42,921 nucleotides of DNA from Gammaproteobacteria bacterium. GTDB lineage: Bacteria > Pseudomonadota > Gammaproteobacteria > Chromatiales > Chromatiaceae. The notes beneath the pieces were generated by a model. That model was given only the letters and a program-made list of their open reading frames with translations, had not been told where the DNA came from and ran no database searches. The DNA is taken from contig JANEMA010000012.1 in NCBI GenBank assembly GCA_024510845.1, forward strand, positions 1 to 42,921, written 5' to 3'. Position numbers and translations under genes: made by a program. Shown in pieces: positions 11,033 through 20,356 of this stretch (positions within the stretch are counted from its first letter, which is position 1; every line of letters begins with the position of its first letter).

Positions 11033-11905
11033 TCAGAACAGCAGTCCGGCCATGGTCTCGCCGATACGCGCCGGCGAACGCACAGCGTGCACCCCGGCCT
11101 CCCCCAATGCACGATACTTGCCCTCGGCCGTGCCCTGCCCGCCAGCCACGATGGCCCCAGCATGGCCCATGCGCTTGCCCGGCGGCGCGGTCACTCCCGC
11201 AATGTAGGCCACCACCGGTTTAGAGACATGGTCTCGAATGTACTCGGCCGCAGCCTCCTCAGCAGTACCACCGATCTCACCGACCAACACGATACCCTCG
11301 GTCTGCGGATCATCCTCGAACAGCGCCAGGCAGTCGATGAAGTTCATGCCGTGGATGGGATCACCCCCGATACCGACACAGGTGGACTGACCGAGCCCCG
11401 CGCGCGTGGTCTGATGCACCGCCTCGTAGGTCAGCGTCCCGGAGCGTGAGACGATGCCCACCCGGCCAGGCTGGTGAATGTTGCCCGGCATGATGCCGAT
11501 CTTGCACGCACCCGGAGTGATCACGCCCGGACAGTTGGGACCGATGAGCTGCACACAGGGATGCGCGTCGAGCGCGGCGCGTACCCTGAGCATGTCCAGC
11601 ACCGGGATGCCCTCGGTGATGCAGACGATGACCTCGATGCCTGCGTCGGCGGCCTCGAGAATGGCATCTGCCGCGAAGGCGGCAGGCACATAGATCATGG
11701 TCGCGTTGGCCCCGGTCTCGGCCACCGCCTGGTGCACAGTGTCGAATACCGGACGCTCGAGATGGGTCTGCCCGCCCTTGCCGGGGGTGACCCCACCGAC
11801 CAGGTTGGTGCCATAGGCGATGGCCTGCCCGGAATGAAAAGTGCCCTGGCGGCCGGTGAAACCCTGGCAGATGACCCGGGTATCCTTGTCGATGAGAATG
11901 CTCAT
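11033..11905 (-). CDS. sucD: Succinyl-CoA synthetase alpha subunit
   Basis: 290 residues with an N-terminal CoA-binding Rossmann fold ([14 protein letters not shown]) and a ligase domain carrying the phosphohistidine His248 in [11 protein letters not shown]. With SucC it interconverts succinyl-CoA and succinate with substrate-level ATP formation in the TCA cycle. Its start overlaps the end of sucC by four bases (ATGA), ensuring coupled synthesis of the two subunits. Confidence 0.96.
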   Translation of the reverse strand: MSILIDKDTRVICQGFTGRQGTFHSGQAIAYGTNLVGGVTPGKGGQTHLERPVFDTVHQAVAETGANATMIYVPAAFAADAILEAADAGIEVIVCITEGIPVLDMLRVRAALDAHPCVQLIGPNCPGVITPGACKIGIMPGNIHQPGRVGIVSRSGTLTYEAVHQTTRAGLGQSTCVGIGGDPIHGMNFIDCLALFEDDPQTEGIVLVGEIGGTAEEAAAEYIRDHVSKPVVAYIAGVTAPPGKRMGHAGAIVAGGQGTAEGKYRALGEAGVHAVRSPARIGETMAGLLF

Positions 11906-13071
11906 GCCTTGCCCTCCACGGCCGCCACGACCTTTTCCGCCGCCTCGGTCAGGTCCGAGGCAGTCTCCAGCGCCAACCCGCTCTGATCGAGCAACGCCAG
12001 GCCCTGGTCGGCGTTGGTGCCTTCCAGGCGCACCACCACCGGCACCTCGATACCGACTTCCTTGACCGCGCTGACAATGCCCTCGGCGATCAGGTCACAA
12101 CGCACGATGCCACCAAAGATGTTGACCAGCACCGCGCGCACCTTGTCGTCGGAGAGAATGATCTTGAACGCCTCGGCCACCCGCTCCGCGGTAGTGCCAC
12201 CACCCACGTCGAGAAAGTTGGCCGGCTCACCACCATGCAGCTTGACCAGATCCATCGTGGCCATCGCCAGCCCGGCCCCGTTGACCATGCAACCGATGCT
12301 GCCATCGAGCGCGATATAGTTGAGATCGTGCTCGGCGGCGCGCGCCTCACGCGGATCTTCCTGGATGATATCGCGCATGCCCTGCAAGTCCTTGTGCCGG
12401 TAGAGGGCGTTGTCGTCGATGTTGACCTTGGCATCCAGCGCCAGCAGGTCGCCATCACCGTTCACGATCAGCGGGTTGATCTCCACCAACGAACAATCCT
12501 CGCGCACGAACAGTTCGGCCAGTCCCGCGAGGATCTTCTGAAACTGCTTGCGCTGCTCGGCATCCAGCCCCAGGGCGAAGCCCAGCCACCGGGCCTGGTA
12601 GGGCTGAAGACCAACAGCCGGATCGATGCGTGAGGCGAGGATCTTCTCGGGCGTCTCGGCGGCAACCTCCTCGATATTCATTCCGCCGGCATCGGAAGCC
12701 ACGATCATGACACGCCGGCTGACCCGATCGACCAGCAAGCTGAGGTAGAGCTCACGTGCAATCTCGCTCGGCTCCTCGATCAGCACGCAGCTGACCGGCA
12801 GGCCGCCCGGCCCGGTCTGGCGGGTGACCAGGCGGCTGCCCAGCAGGCGTCGCGCCTCGGCCTCGACCTGATCGAGTGCATCGACCATCACCACCCCGCC
12901 GGCCTTGCCCCGTCCACCGGTGTGCACCTGGGCCTTGACCACCCAACATTCGCCACCCATCTCTTCGGCTGCCTCACATGCCGCCTTGGCCGACTGCACC
13001 ACCACGCCATACGGTAAGGGAATACGATAACCGGCAAACAGGCGCTTGGCCTGGAATTCGTGGAGGTTCAC
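11902..13071 (-). CDS. sucC: Succinyl-CoA synthetase beta subunit
   Basis: 389 residues beginning [20 protein letters not shown], with an ATP-grasp domain ([15 protein letters not shown] near residues 46-60) and the C-terminal CoA-ligase fold ([15 protein letters not shown]). It is the nucleotide- and succinate-binding subunit partner of SucD. First gene of sucC-sucD-nadE and divergent from the pilS pseudogene; the 112-base gap between them must carry its promoter. Unlike in E. coli, no sdh or 2-oxoglutarate dehydrogenase genes are next to it. Confidence 0.96.
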   Translation of the reverse strand: MNLHEFQAKRLFAGYRIPLPYGVVVQSAKAACEAAEEMGGECWVVKAQVHTGGRGKAGGVVMVDALDQVEAEARRLLGSRLVTRQTGPGGLPVSCVLIEEPSEIARELYLSLLVDRVSRRVMIVASDAGGMNIEEVAAETPEKILASRIDPAVGLQPYQARWLGFALGLDAEQRKQFQKILAGLAELFVREDCSLVEINPLIVNGDGDLLALDAKVNIDDNALYRHKDLQGMRDIIQEDPREARAAEHDLNYIALDGSIGCMVNGAGLAMATMDLVKLHGGEPANFLDVGGGTTAERVAEAFKIILSDDKVRAVLVNIFGGIVRCDLIAEGIVSAVKEVGIEVPVVVRLEGTNADQGLALLDQSGLALETASDLTEAAEKVVAAVEGKA

Positions 13072-13183
13072 TGTTCGATCCTGCAGTTGTGCATGAGAAT
13101 GTTATTTTCATGCAATATGAACGGATACGCAAAAGCTATCCACCCGATGCCAACCGAATCCCGGCATTGATACCCGAAGGAAC

Positions 13184-13788
13184 ATGCCCGCCAGCAATCC
13201 GGCAAACTCGCCGCCTACCGCTCTCCCGGAAACTTCTCCGCTGGTACATCAGGACGCTGAACATGCCACCCTGCGCCTGTTCCCCGGCTATCGCATCACC
13301 CTCGCTACCCTGTTCGCCCTGGTCTCGATTCTCTATGCGGTGGCCACCATCGGCACCCTGTATATTCTCGCTATTGTGCTTCGCACCGTCCGGCACCCAG
13401 GCACTGCCGGCCATGCTGACCGAGATCGCTTTCTTCTCGCTGCTGGTAATTCGCCAGCGACGGCGTGGCGTCGGGACTGGATCTACCCGTGGCCATCTCG
13501 CTCACCCTTGGGAGCACGCTGATCAAAGGTCGCCTCGCCCTGGCCACGGCCGCAGCCTGTGTTCACAGTTCGTACCACTCGGTCGTAACGGCAAGGACGG
13601 CACGCTCATCATGCTGAAACTGGAAGAACTGCGACTCCAGGTCCCCGGCAACATCGACCTGGAATCAGGAAACCCTTACCTGAGAGGTGCGGGACAATGG
13701 CGACGGTATCGAAAGCAAAGTGGTCGAGAAACTATTCGCCCCCTGCTTCACAACCCACAACCAGGGAAGCAAACTAGCAGTCTGTTGA
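13184..13788 (+). pseudogene. pilS: PilS-type sensor histidine kinase, decayed by frameshifts and internal deletions
   Basis: Four PilS-like segments lie in order but in different frames. From the ATG at 13184 comes an N-terminal tail and first membrane helix (LRLFPGYRITLATLFALVSI). Around 13378-13460 the reading shifts to ALPAMLTEIAFFSLLV. It shifts again to DGVASGLDLPVAISLTLGST plus IKGRLALATAAA, typical of the PilS membrane domain. From 13566, QFVPLGRNGKDGTLIML resembles the end of the PAS domain. From 13684 to the stop at 13786, EVRDNGDGIESKVVEKLFAP plus CFTTHNQGSK is the ATP-binding N/G1/F-box region. The histidine phosphoacceptor region is missing, and about 600 bases remain of an expected ~1.6 kb. 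It cannot make a kinase. No pilR follows. Confidence 0.8.
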
Positions 13789-14208
13789 AAACAGCTTCCC
13801 ATAAACCCTCTTAACTATTGGACGCCGACCGGCCACGTGTAACCTAGATACATATGCGCAGCCCGTTCATTGCCTTACAACTCCAATCACAATTCATTTC
13901 GCTGAAATTGAGTGTCAATGGAGAATATTGGTCAGTCTTAATATCGTGAGCGTGTTCTTCGGGAGATTGCATATATAAGCCTTTTTAATCAGCCAAAGAC
14001 TGTATCTATGGAAAATCTCGCAGTCCGTCAAAATTATAGGATTGCCCGATAGGTTTCGTAAGGGAATCTTGCTGAATATCCGGGCCTCGTATCGTGTCGC
14101 TTGTCCTTGCTTCCTGCCTTGCCGGTATCTTCCACTTCAGCCGGAAAATTTCAACAGCCTACTAGTAAGACCGTGACACTCATCATACCATGCACTGGCC
14201 ACAACCAG
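13789..14208. other. Intergenic region between pilS remnant and pilA promoter, no gene seen
   Basis: This AT-richer stretch shows no supported open reading frame on either strand. A pilR gene would be expected here if the pilSRA arrangement were intact; no receiver, AAA+ or HTH motif is visible. GTGTC words near 13913 and 14094 could be PilR-type activator sites, but this is weak. Confidence 0.5.
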
Positions 14209-14225
14209 TTGGTGCGGAAGTTGCC
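14209..14225 (+). promoter_or_regulatory. sigma54 (-24/-12) promoter of pilA
   Basis: TTGG (14209-14212) and TTGC (14221-14224) have the invariant GG and GC dinucleotides separated by exactly 10 bases, as required by RpoN. The intervening TGCGGAAG keeps the CG of the TTGGCACG consensus. Predicted transcription start is near 14236, giving a leader of about 60 bases. Pilin genes controlled by PilR are known to use sigma54 promoters. Confidence 0.82.
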
Positions 14226-14298
14226 TTATATATCGGGATAGCTGTCATCGATGCAGCCAACCGAAACCACGACAAATCTCATGAGGAGAACATGACCA

Positions 14299-14757
14299 AT
14301 GACCGTACATTCCATTTCCCGCAGGCAATCCGGCTTCACTCTGATCGAACTGATGATCGTGGTGGCCATCATCGGCATTCTGGCCGCCATCGCGATTCCG
14401 GCATATCAAGACTACACTGCACGTGCCCAAGTCTCCGAAGCTGTTACCCTCTCTGGCGGCCTGAAGGCGACCATCACCGATATCTACAACGAGAAGGGTA
14501 CCTTCGACAACGCAAATTCCGGGAACCTGGGCCTACCTGAAAAAACCGACGTTACCGGGAAATACACCAATGAAGTCGATGTACAGAAGGGCGTCATCAC
14601 TGCCACAATGAAGAACACAGGCGTCGCAAAGCCTATCCAGAGCAAAACCCTTAAGCTGAAACCGGTCGCTCATAACGGCTCTATCGAGTGGATTTGCACA
14701 AAAGGTGACACCAACGGACTGGATCCCAAGTACCTGCCTGCCAATTGCCGTGATTAA
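14299..14757 (+). CDS. pilA: Type IV major pilin (PilA)
   Basis: 152 residues. A short class III leader ends RRQSG, with cleavage between Gly12 and Phe13 by the prepilin peptidase; mature Glu5 (Glu17) is present in [20 protein letters not shown], the hydrophobic assembly helix. Cys133 and Cys150 can form the C-terminal disulfide loop of type IVa pilins. The ATG at 14299 has GAGGAG about 10 bases upstream; an ATG at 14292 is in another frame. It is monocistronic, with a sigma54 promoter and a terminator. The gene looks intact although the adjacent sensor gene pilS is destroyed. Confidence 0.95.
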   Translation: MTVHSISRRQSGFTLIELMIVVAIIGILAAIAIPAYQDYTARAQVSEAVTLSGGLKATITDIYNEKGTFDNANSGNLGLPEKTDVTGKYTNEVDVQKGVITATMKNTGVAKPIQSKTLKLKPVAHNGSIEWICTKGDTNGLDPKYLPANCRD

Positions 14758-14770
14758 CGTTAATCGCGTT

Positions 14771-14808
14771 ACAGCCGGCCTTGCCAGACAAGCAAGATCG
14801 GCTGTTTT
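14771..14808 (+). terminator. Rho-independent terminator of pilA
   Basis: ACAGCCG (14771-14777) pairs with CGGCTGT (14799-14805), with an inner CTTGC/GCAAG match and a TTTT run at the 3' side. It begins 13 bases after the pilA stop. Confidence 0.8.
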
Positions 14809-14927
14809 CATTTCCATCTCACTCTTCTCCGTATGACATTGAGGGCATCCCTAACAGAACCGTTGCCTCCTCGGAATTCCGCGAGATCGACCTGAAGTCG
14901 ATAGGGTGATATTGACACTGCGATGCC

Positions 14928-15303
14928 AGAGCATTCAGTAAGAAGAGGCTGTTCAGCACGGTGAGCCCGGAACAGCGTGTGCCGAAGGATCATCCGCTGT
15001 GCCCCATCCTGCGGATGATCGATGAGGCCCTTGATGTGCAGTGCCAACGCCACGCCCCATGTGGCCCCAAACGACACCAACCGATCATCGGCCATTGATG
15101 GACGCACCACCCGCCATGCCGGTTACCGGACCAGCCAGACAATCCACGAGCGGACCGAAGAGTGCTTCTTCTGGCTCGAGACCATCGGTAGATTGCGCAA
15201 GAGCCGGTTCACAGGGCGTGACAAACTGGACTTCCACCTTGCGTTGGGAGCAGCCGTTTACAATCTGGTTCGGATACGCAATCCGAAGGTGGCGACATGG
15301 TGA
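14928..15303 (+). mobile_element. IS5-family transposase remnant with central deletion
   Basis: Two pieces of one transposase lie side by side in different frames. The first (about 14931-15037) reads KKRLFSTVSPEQRVPKDHPL then PILRMIDEAL, a typical N-terminus. The second (about 15037-15303) reads TPHVAPNDTN, AIDGRTTRHAGY, TEECFFWLETIGRLRKSRF and AAVYNLVRIRN, the typical C-terminus. More than 200 codons of the catalytic middle are missing at the junction near 15037. It occupies the position where riboflavin genes would be expected after ribD. Confidence 0.8.
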
Positions 15304-15572
15304 TGACCCAGACCCGAGGGGTTGATGTGTCTGGAAACAGGCGAATCAGACCAAAATCGGACAATTTCTGGCCAGAAGACAGGAATCACTCTACTTCATC
15401 CGTCGCTGGCCGCATCGATCGGGTCGTTTTCAACGGCCTGCCGACAGACTGTGTACGCTGCCGCTGAGGTCATGGCGCAACCGGGAACAGACCACACACA
15501 CCGCGTAACAAGGCAGCGCCAGCGATTCCCTTGCCAGCCTGTCGCAACGCTTGCAGGCTTTGGTCAACCAGT
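15304..15572. other. Region between IS remnant and ribD, no supported gene
   Basis: No coding sequence with a recognisable product is seen on either strand. On the minus strand, just beyond the ribD stop, a short cysteine-containing reading (LTKACKRCDRLARE...) could be coding debris but matches nothing I recognise. Confidence 0.4.
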
Positions 15573-16709
15573 TCAGGATCGCCTGACCGTCAGGGTCAGG
15601 CGCAGATCCTCACCGACCTGACGCACATCGTTCATCGCCAGCTCGATGCGCTGTGCCAACCGCTCGACGCCTGGCAGATGCACCAGGCCATGCGCGGCGT
15701 CGCCCAGCAGTTGCGGTGCCAAATAGAGAACAAGCTCATCGACCACCCCGGACAGCAACGCCGAGCCAGCCAGGGTGGCCCCACATTCCAGCAATACCTC
15801 GTCGATCTCACGCACACGCAATGCGTCCATCACCGCCGGCCAGGCGAGGTATCCCGGGGTGTCGGACGGCAGGCGACAGACCTCGGCACCAACTGCTTCC
15901 AAAGCAGCAACCCGCATCGACTCCGCGTCCTCGGCGACACAGATCAACACTGGACCGGGCAGGCGCAGCAAACGCGCCTCCGGCGGCGTACGCGCATTGC
16001 TGTCGAGTACCACGCGCAACGGTTGGCGCAACGGAAGATCGGACGGCAAACCCAGATCGGCGTTGTCCAGGCGTACGTTCAGCGAGGGATCATCGGCCAG
16101 CACAGTACCGATACCGGTGACTACGGCGGCACTGCACGCACGCAGAAACTGCACGTCACGACGTGCCACCGGACCGGTGATCCACTGGCTCTCGCCGCTG
16201 GCCATGGCGGTGCGCCCATCGAGGCTGGCACCCAACTTGAGCCTCACCAACGGGCGCTGTCCCTGCATACGACAGATGAAACCAGGATTGAGGGCGCGCG
16301 CATCAGCCTCCAACAGGCCACTGGCGACCTCGATGCCGGCGGATTCGAGCCGGAACAGACCACGACCAGCGACCAGTGGATTGGGATCGACCATGGCCGC
16401 CACCACGCGCGCCACCCCGGCCTCGATCAGAGCCTCCGCGCAGGGCGGCGTGCGCCCATGGTGGCAGCAGGGTTCCAGGGTGACATAGGCAGTGGCCCCA
16501 GGCGCCCGTTCGCCGGCAGCAGCCAAGGCAATGCGCTCGGCATGCGATTCACCGGCGCGCCGGTGCCAACCCTCACCAACGATCTCGCCATTGCGCACCA
16601 GCACACAGCCAACGCGTGGATTGGGAAAGGTAGTGTAGCGGCCGCGGCGTGCCAGTTGCATGGCGCGGGCCATGAATGCGTGATCAGCGCAATCGAAACC
16701 GGTGGTCAC
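15573..16709 (-). CDS. ribD: Bifunctional riboflavin deaminase/reductase RibD
   Basis: About 378 residues from a GTG at 16709 that overlaps the nrdR pseudogene stop (GTGA). The N-terminal deaminase domain has His56-x-Glu58 (SHAERIAL) and the zinc ligands Cys81 and Cys90 ([11 protein letters not shown]). The C-terminal reductase domain starts around residue 145 ([17 protein letters not shown]). It carries out the second and third steps of riboflavin synthesis from the GTP-derived pyrimidine. The usual downstream partners (riboflavin synthase, ribBA, ribH, nusB) are missing; a dead IS5-type fragment follows. An ATG at 16673 is an alternative start. Confidence 0.95.
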   Translation of the reverse strand: MTTGFDCADHAFMARAMQLARRGRYTTFPNPRVGCVLVRNGEIVGEGWHRRAGESHAERIALAAAGERAPGATAYVTLEPCCHHGRTPPCAEALIEAGVARVVAAMVDPNPLVAGRGLFRLESAGIEVASGLLEADARALNPGFICRMQGQRPLVRLKLGASLDGRTAMASGESQWITGPVARRDVQFLRACSAAVVTGIGTVLADDPSLNVRLDNADLGLPSDLPLRQPLRVVLDSNARTPPEARLLRLPGPVLICVAEDAESMRVAALEAVGAEVCRLPSDTPGYLAWPAVMDALRVREIDEVLLECGATLAGSALLSGVVDELVLYLAPQLLGDAAHGLVHLPGVERLAQRIELAMNDVRQVGEDLRLTLTVRRS

Positions 16710-16940
16710 TTCTTCCTGTCCAGCAGGTCGAACTGGGCACAGCACGCCCGCCCATCGAAATCGACGCGACGGCCATCACTCTTGACCACCCGGGGCAAAT
16801 TCAGCTCGGCAGCTCCGCAGGTGGTGAAGCGCTCCTTGCGGACCGCGCACTGGCAGCGACGAAGCACCTGATCACCGTCACCGTGCAGGCGTGAGTCCAC
16901 TACCATTGGTATCTCCTGGGCACCGGAAGGGGCAGCGCAC
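16706..16940 (-). pseudogene. nrdR: NrdR transcriptional repressor, frameshifted and truncated
   Basis: It starts with a GTG at 16940 ([11 protein letters not shown]), matching the zinc-ribbon start MRCPFC. One extra A near 16907 shifts the frame, after which [16 protein letters not shown] and [20 protein letters not shown] then GRR follow the family closely. The second zinc-ligand pair reads [10 protein letters not shown] where CxxC-x-ERF is normal, so one cysteine is lost. The ATP-cone domain (about 90 residues) is entirely absent and the reading ends at 16706. Intact NrdR represses ribonucleotide reductase genes. Its slot between glyA and ribD is the standard place, which confirms identity. 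Confidence 0.88.
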
Positions 16941-16955
16941 CGTCCGCTCCGCTGC

Positions 16956-18212
16956 TCAGCCCCGATACACCGGATAGCGGGCACACAGATCGAGCACTTT
17001 CCCCCTGACCCGATCGATTACCGCAACGTCACCATGCCCGTCGATTACATCGCACATCCAGCCGGCGAGTTGACGACACTCATCCTCACCGAAGCCACGA
17101 GTGGTCACCGCTGGCGTGCCGACACGGATACCCGAGGTAACAAAAGGCGACTGCGGATCATTGGGCACAGCATTCTTGTTGACCGTGATGTTGGCCACGC
17201 CCAGCCAGGCGTCCACATCCCTGCCGGTAAGTCCTGCCTCGATGAAGCTGACCAGGAACAGGTGATCGTCGGTACCACCCGAGACCACTTCGTAGCCGCG
17301 CTCGATGAACACCTGCGCCATCACCTGTGCGTTGCGCACCACCTGCTTCTGGTATTTGACATAGTTCGGTTCCGTGGCCTCTTTGAAGGCCACCGCCTTG
17401 GCAGCGATGACGTGCATCAGTGGGCCGCCCTGGCCACCGGGGAACACTGCGGAATTGAGCTTCTTCTCCACTTCCTCGTTGGCCTTGGCCAGGATCAGGC
17501 CACCACGCGGACCACGCAGGGTCTTGTGGGTGGTCGTCGTGGTGACATCGGCGATCTGCACCGGACTGGGATAGATGCCCGCCGCCACCAGACCGGCAAT
17601 GTGCGCCATGTCCACGAACAGCAAGGCGCCCACCGCATCGGCGATATCGCGGAAGCGCTGCCAGTCCACGATACGCGAATAGGCCGAGAAGCCAGCCACG
17701 ATCATCTTCGGCTTATGTTCATGAGCCAGGCGTTCGACCTCTGCATAATCGATCTCACCGGTGGCCGGGTCCAGGCCATACTGCACCGCGTTGTAGATCT
17801 TTCCCGAGAAATTGGGCTTGGCGCCGTGGGTGAGATGACCGCCATGCGCCAGCGACATGCCCAACACGGTGTCGCCCGGCCGGCACAGGGCCATGTAGAC
17901 CGCAGCATTCGCCTGCGAGCCGGAATGTGGCTGGACATTGGCATAGTCGGCACCAAACAGTACCTTGGCACGATCGATGGCAAGCTGCTCGGCCTTGTCC
18001 ACGTATTCACAGCCGCCGTAGTAGCGCTTCGTTGGGTAACCCTCGGCATATTTGTTGGTAAGCACCGAGCCCTGCGCCTCCATGACGCGCGGGCTGGTGT
18101 AGTTTTCCGAGGCGATCAGTTCGATGTGCTCCTCCTGACGGCGCTCCTCATCCTGGATGGCCCGACAGAGTTCATCGTCATAACCTTTGATATTCATGGA
18201 CTTGTCAAACAT
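16956..18212 (-). CDS. glyA: Serine hydroxymethyltransferase
   Basis: A 418-residue PLP enzyme of fold type I that converts serine and tetrahydrofolate to glycine and 5,10-methylene-THF, the main source of one-carbon units. The PLP lysine is Lys230 in [28 protein letters not shown] and [10 protein letters not shown] are further family signatures. The ATG at 18212 gives the normal family length. It precedes the nrdR remnant and ribD, and is downstream of a tRNA cluster that ends with its own hairpin. FolD, which uses the methylene-THF, is encoded 1.2 kb away on the other strand. Confidence 0.97.
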   Translation of the reverse strand: MFDKSMNIKGYDDELCRAIQDEERRQEEHIELIASENYTSPRVMEAQGSVLTNKYAEGYPTKRYYGGCEYVDKAEQLAIDRAKVLFGADYANVQPHSGSQANAAVYMALCRPGDTVLGMSLAHGGHLTHGAKPNFSGKIYNAVQYGLDPATGEIDYAEVERLAHEHKPKMIVAGFSAYSRIVDWQRFRDIADAVGALLFVDMAHIAGLVAAGIYPSPVQIADVTTTTTHKTLRGPRGGLILAKANEEVEKKLNSAVFPGGQGGPLMHVIAAKAVAFKEATEPNYVKYQKQVVRNAQVMAQVFIERGYEVVSGGTDDHLFLVSFIEAGLTGRDVDAWLGVANITVNKNAVPNDPQSPFVTSGIRVGTPAVTTRGFGEDECRQLAGWMCDVIDGHGDVAVIDRVRGKVLDLCARYPVYRG

Positions 18213-18265
18213 CGATTGATCACCTCGACAAACACGGGAGGGAATTCGGGATTATAAACGAATAA

Positions 18266-18287
18266 AGGGGCTGCAACCGCAGCCCCT
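18266..18287 (-). terminator. Terminator of the tRNA operon
   Basis: A perfect 9-bp GC-rich stem, AGGGGCTGC with GCAGCCCCT, around a 4-base loop, followed on the minus strand by TTATT. It lies between the tRNA-His gene and glyA. Confidence 0.75.
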
Positions 18288-18296
18288 CGTTGAAGA

Positions 18297-18373
18297 TGGG
18301 GTGGGTAATGGGACTCGAACCCACGACGACCGGAATCACAATCCGGGGCTCTACCGACTGAGCTATACCCACC
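18297..18373 (-). tRNA. tRNA-His (GTG)
   Basis: Read on the minus strand, this begins GGTGGGTATAGCTCAG and ends with an encoded CCA. The 7-base anticodon loop TTGTGAT carries anticodon GTG. The extra 5' G paired with C73, a hallmark of tRNA-His, is present, and the T-arm GGGTTCGAGTCCC is intact. Confidence 0.96.
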
Positions 18374-18402
18374 ATCGAAACCTTGATTGTCCACCAAAGT
18401 AC

Positions 18403-18480
18403 TGGCACGCCCGGCAGGACTCGAACCTGCGACCCGCGGCTTAGAAGGCCGCTGCTCTATCCAAACTGAGCTACGGGCGC
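18403..18480 (-). tRNA. tRNA-Arg (TCT)
   Basis: The minus strand begins GCGCCCGTAGCTCAG, with anticodon loop CTTCTAA (TCT, reading AGA), T-arm CAGGTTCGAGTCCTG and an encoded CCA. Middle member of the three-tRNA cluster. Confidence 0.96.
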
Positions 18481-18529
18481 ATGTTCTGCCCGCCAGAGAC
18501 AAGAACCTTCCGGGGCCAACCACCCAACC

Positions 18530-18606
18530 TGGTCGGGGTAGAGGGATTCGAACCCCCGACATCCTGCTCCCAAAGCAGGCGCGCTACCAGACTGCGCTAT
18601 ACCCCG
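18530..18606 (-). tRNA. tRNA-Pro (TGG)
   Basis: The minus strand begins CGGGGTATAGCGCAG with the C1-G72 start typical of bacterial tRNA-Pro. The anticodon loop TTTGGGA carries TGG, the T-arm is GGGGTTCGAATCCC and CCA is encoded. First gene of the Pro-Arg-His cluster. Confidence 0.96.
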
Positions 18607-18637
18607 AGGAACGCACGCCTCGCGGCGAAGGCGGAGG

Positions 18638-18666
18638 ATCGTACAGCCCAACCGCACAGAAATCAA
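18638..18666 (-). promoter_or_regulatory. Promoter of the tRNA-Pro-Arg-His operon
   Basis: On the minus strand, TTGATT (18666-18661) and TACGAT (18643-18638) are separated by 17 bases. The GC-rich bases that follow resemble the discriminator of growth-rate-controlled stable RNA promoters. The predicted start is about 25 bases before tRNA-Pro. Confidence 0.65.
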
Positions 18667-18886
18667 CCAGCATCGCATTTTTCGATCGCCCGAAAACAAT
18701 TCGCCAGGCTCCGTGGACGACAACACCAAGTCCGGCGACGCTCAAACAAACCAAGGAACCTCTGATGAATGGCGTTTTTTCCAACCGACAAGCCAACCGG
18801 ATGATTTTTTGCAAGCCCCGACGAATGGCTCGCTGAAAACCGCCCCTGAAGTCGCCCAAAAGGAGCTTTCTGGTGGTTTTTCGCTT

Positions 18887-19370
18887 CTACCGAGGCCATT
18901 CATCGGCCCATGGGCACACTGATCCTGTGAACGCAAGCAATCGTCGTCGGACCCTGTAGAGACTCGCCAGGGCAAACCGGGTCGTCAGCGCCTGGCTGTT
19001 CTTGAATAAACCCCGGTAACGAACCTTCCGGAAGTTGAACTGCCGCTTGACGACCCGGAAGGGAAACTCACCAATGGCCCGCAGGCTGGACAAGCAACGG
19101 TCGATTGCCCGCTTCCATTCCGGCAGTTCTCCTTCTGCCGGTTTCTTGAACGGCATGCACCAGATCGGCTCCTTCTCCGGATCGCTCGCCAGCAGGTTGT
19201 GTCGCTTGCGGGTGTAGGCCTTGTCACCATGCACCGATTCTTCCATCCCACTCGAAGCCGGCCCTGGTCTCACCGGCATAACCGATCACCCGTTGCTCGT
19301 GATCCTTGAGATGCGATCCGTGGCACTCGCCGTCTTGACCTGCAGACTGCACACTTCTTCGGCGACAAAC
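18887..19370 (-). mobile_element. IS5-family transposase remnant (second type)
   Basis: From about 19240 down to a stop at 18887 the minus strand reads [70 protein letters not shown] and LYRVRRRLLA. This is the C-terminal half of an IS5-type DDE transposase, including the region around the final catalytic Glu. Upstream, fragments such as [10 protein letters not shown] and [10 protein letters not shown] continue in shifted frames to about 19370. The N-terminal half is missing, so it is inactive. It is a different transposase type from the remnant at 14928. The 280 bases between it and the tRNA cluster hold the tRNA promoter and no supported gene. Confidence 0.82.
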
Positions 19371-19390
19371 GCGGGAAACGACGGCACATC

Positions 19391-19399
19391 TGGTATGAT
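19391..19399 (+). promoter_or_regulatory. Possible extended -10 promoter of folD
   Basis: TGG immediately followed by TATGAT forms an extended -10 motif, 44 bases before the folD start. No good -35 is visible, which extended -10 promoters tolerate. It lies just beyond the edge of the transposase remnant. Confidence 0.4.
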
Positions 19400-19442
19400 T
19401 TTCGTTTCCTGCCCGAACAACCCTACGGAACGACAAGGTCCC

Positions 19443-20324
19443 ATGAGTGCCCGGATTCTCGATGGTAAGGCCATAGCAAGCAATGTGCGCGAACAAGTGC
19501 GCCTCCAGGTCGAACAACGCGTCGCCGAGGAGCAACGCCCTCCCGGTCTGGCAGTGGTGCTGGTCGGCGAAAACCCGGCTTCCCGAATCTATGTGCACAA
19601 CAAGCAACTGGCCTGCGAAAAGGCCGGCTTCAAATCCGAACTGATCCAGCTCCCCAACGACACTTCGCAGGAAGTGCTGCTGGAACTGATCGACGGCCTG
19701 AACGCGCGCGACGACGTGGACGGCATCCTGGTACAACTGCCGCTGCCGGTACAGATCGACGAACACGCCGTCACCGAGCGCATCCACCCGGACAAGGACG
19801 TGGACGGCTTCCATCCCTACAACATCGGGCGGCTGGCGCTGCGCATGCCGGTGCTGCGGCCCTGTACCCCCAAGGGCGTGATGACCCTGCTGGCGCACAC
19901 CGGCATTGTGCTGGAAGGAAAGGATGCCATCGTCCTCGGCCAGTCCAACATCGTCGGCCGACCAATGTTGCTGGAACTACTGGCCGCGCGCTGTACCCCG
20001 ACCATCTGCCACAGCCGCTCCCGCAAGCTGCCCGACAAGGTGCGCCGGGCCGACATCGTGGTGGCCGCAGTGGGCATACCGAACTTCGTGCAGGACGACT
20101 GGATCAAACCCGGTGCCATCGTCATCGATGTGGGCATCAACCGTCTGGACGATGGCTCCCTGTGCGGCGACGTGGACTTCGAGGCGGCCAGGGAGGTCGC
20201 CGGCTGGATCACGCCGGTGCCCGGCGGCGTGGGACCCATGACCGTGGCCACCCTGCTGGAGAACACCCTGCAGGCAGCGCAGCTCCACACCGGAACCCGA
20301 CCAGGCAACACCCTGACAGGGTGA
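19443..20324 (+). CDS. folD: Methylenetetrahydrofolate dehydrogenase / cyclohydrolase FolD
   Basis: 293 residues. The catalytic lysine Lys54 is in [16 protein letters not shown], Asp121 in [10 protein letters not shown], and the NADP-binding [10 protein letters not shown] and [18 protein letters not shown] signatures are present. It converts 5,10-methylene-THF to 10-formyl-THF for purine synthesis and formylmethionine. The ATG at 19443 gives MSARILDG; longer in-frame starts would run back into the IS remnant. With glyA, purN and purM in the window it completes a one-carbon to purine route. ettA follows 32 bases later, possibly as an operon. Confidence 0.96.
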   Translation: MSARILDGKAIASNVREQVRLQVEQRVAEEQRPPGLAVVLVGENPASRIYVHNKQLACEKAGFKSELIQLPNDTSQEVLLELIDGLNARDDVDGILVQLPLPVQIDEHAVTERIHPDKDVDGFHPYNIGRLALRMPVLRPCTPKGVMTLLAHTGIVLEGKDAIVLGQSNIVGRPMLLELLAARCTPTICHSRSRKLPDKVRRADIVVAAVGIPNFVQDDWIKPGAIVIDVGINRLDDGSLCGDVDFEAAREVAGWITPVPGGVGPMTVATLLENTLQAAQLHTGTRPGNTLTG

Positions 20325-20356
20325 TTCAAGCTTTCAACCCGAGTTTTCGAAGACCC

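Noticed and set aside
14808-15110. 100-codon minus-strand frame (ILRHTLFRAHRAEQPLL...)
   Set aside because: It is the reverse strand of the IS5-type transposase N-terminal fragment.
16940-16984. Alternative in-frame start of the nrdR remnant upstream of the frameshift
   Set aside because: The frame from 16984 runs over the end of glyA and does not carry the MRCPFC-like start; the GTG at 16940 does.
18607-18886. Short frames on both strands between the tRNA-Pro gene and the IS remnant
   Set aside because: No ribosome-binding site or domain; the region holds the tRNA promoter and probably the flank of the IS element.
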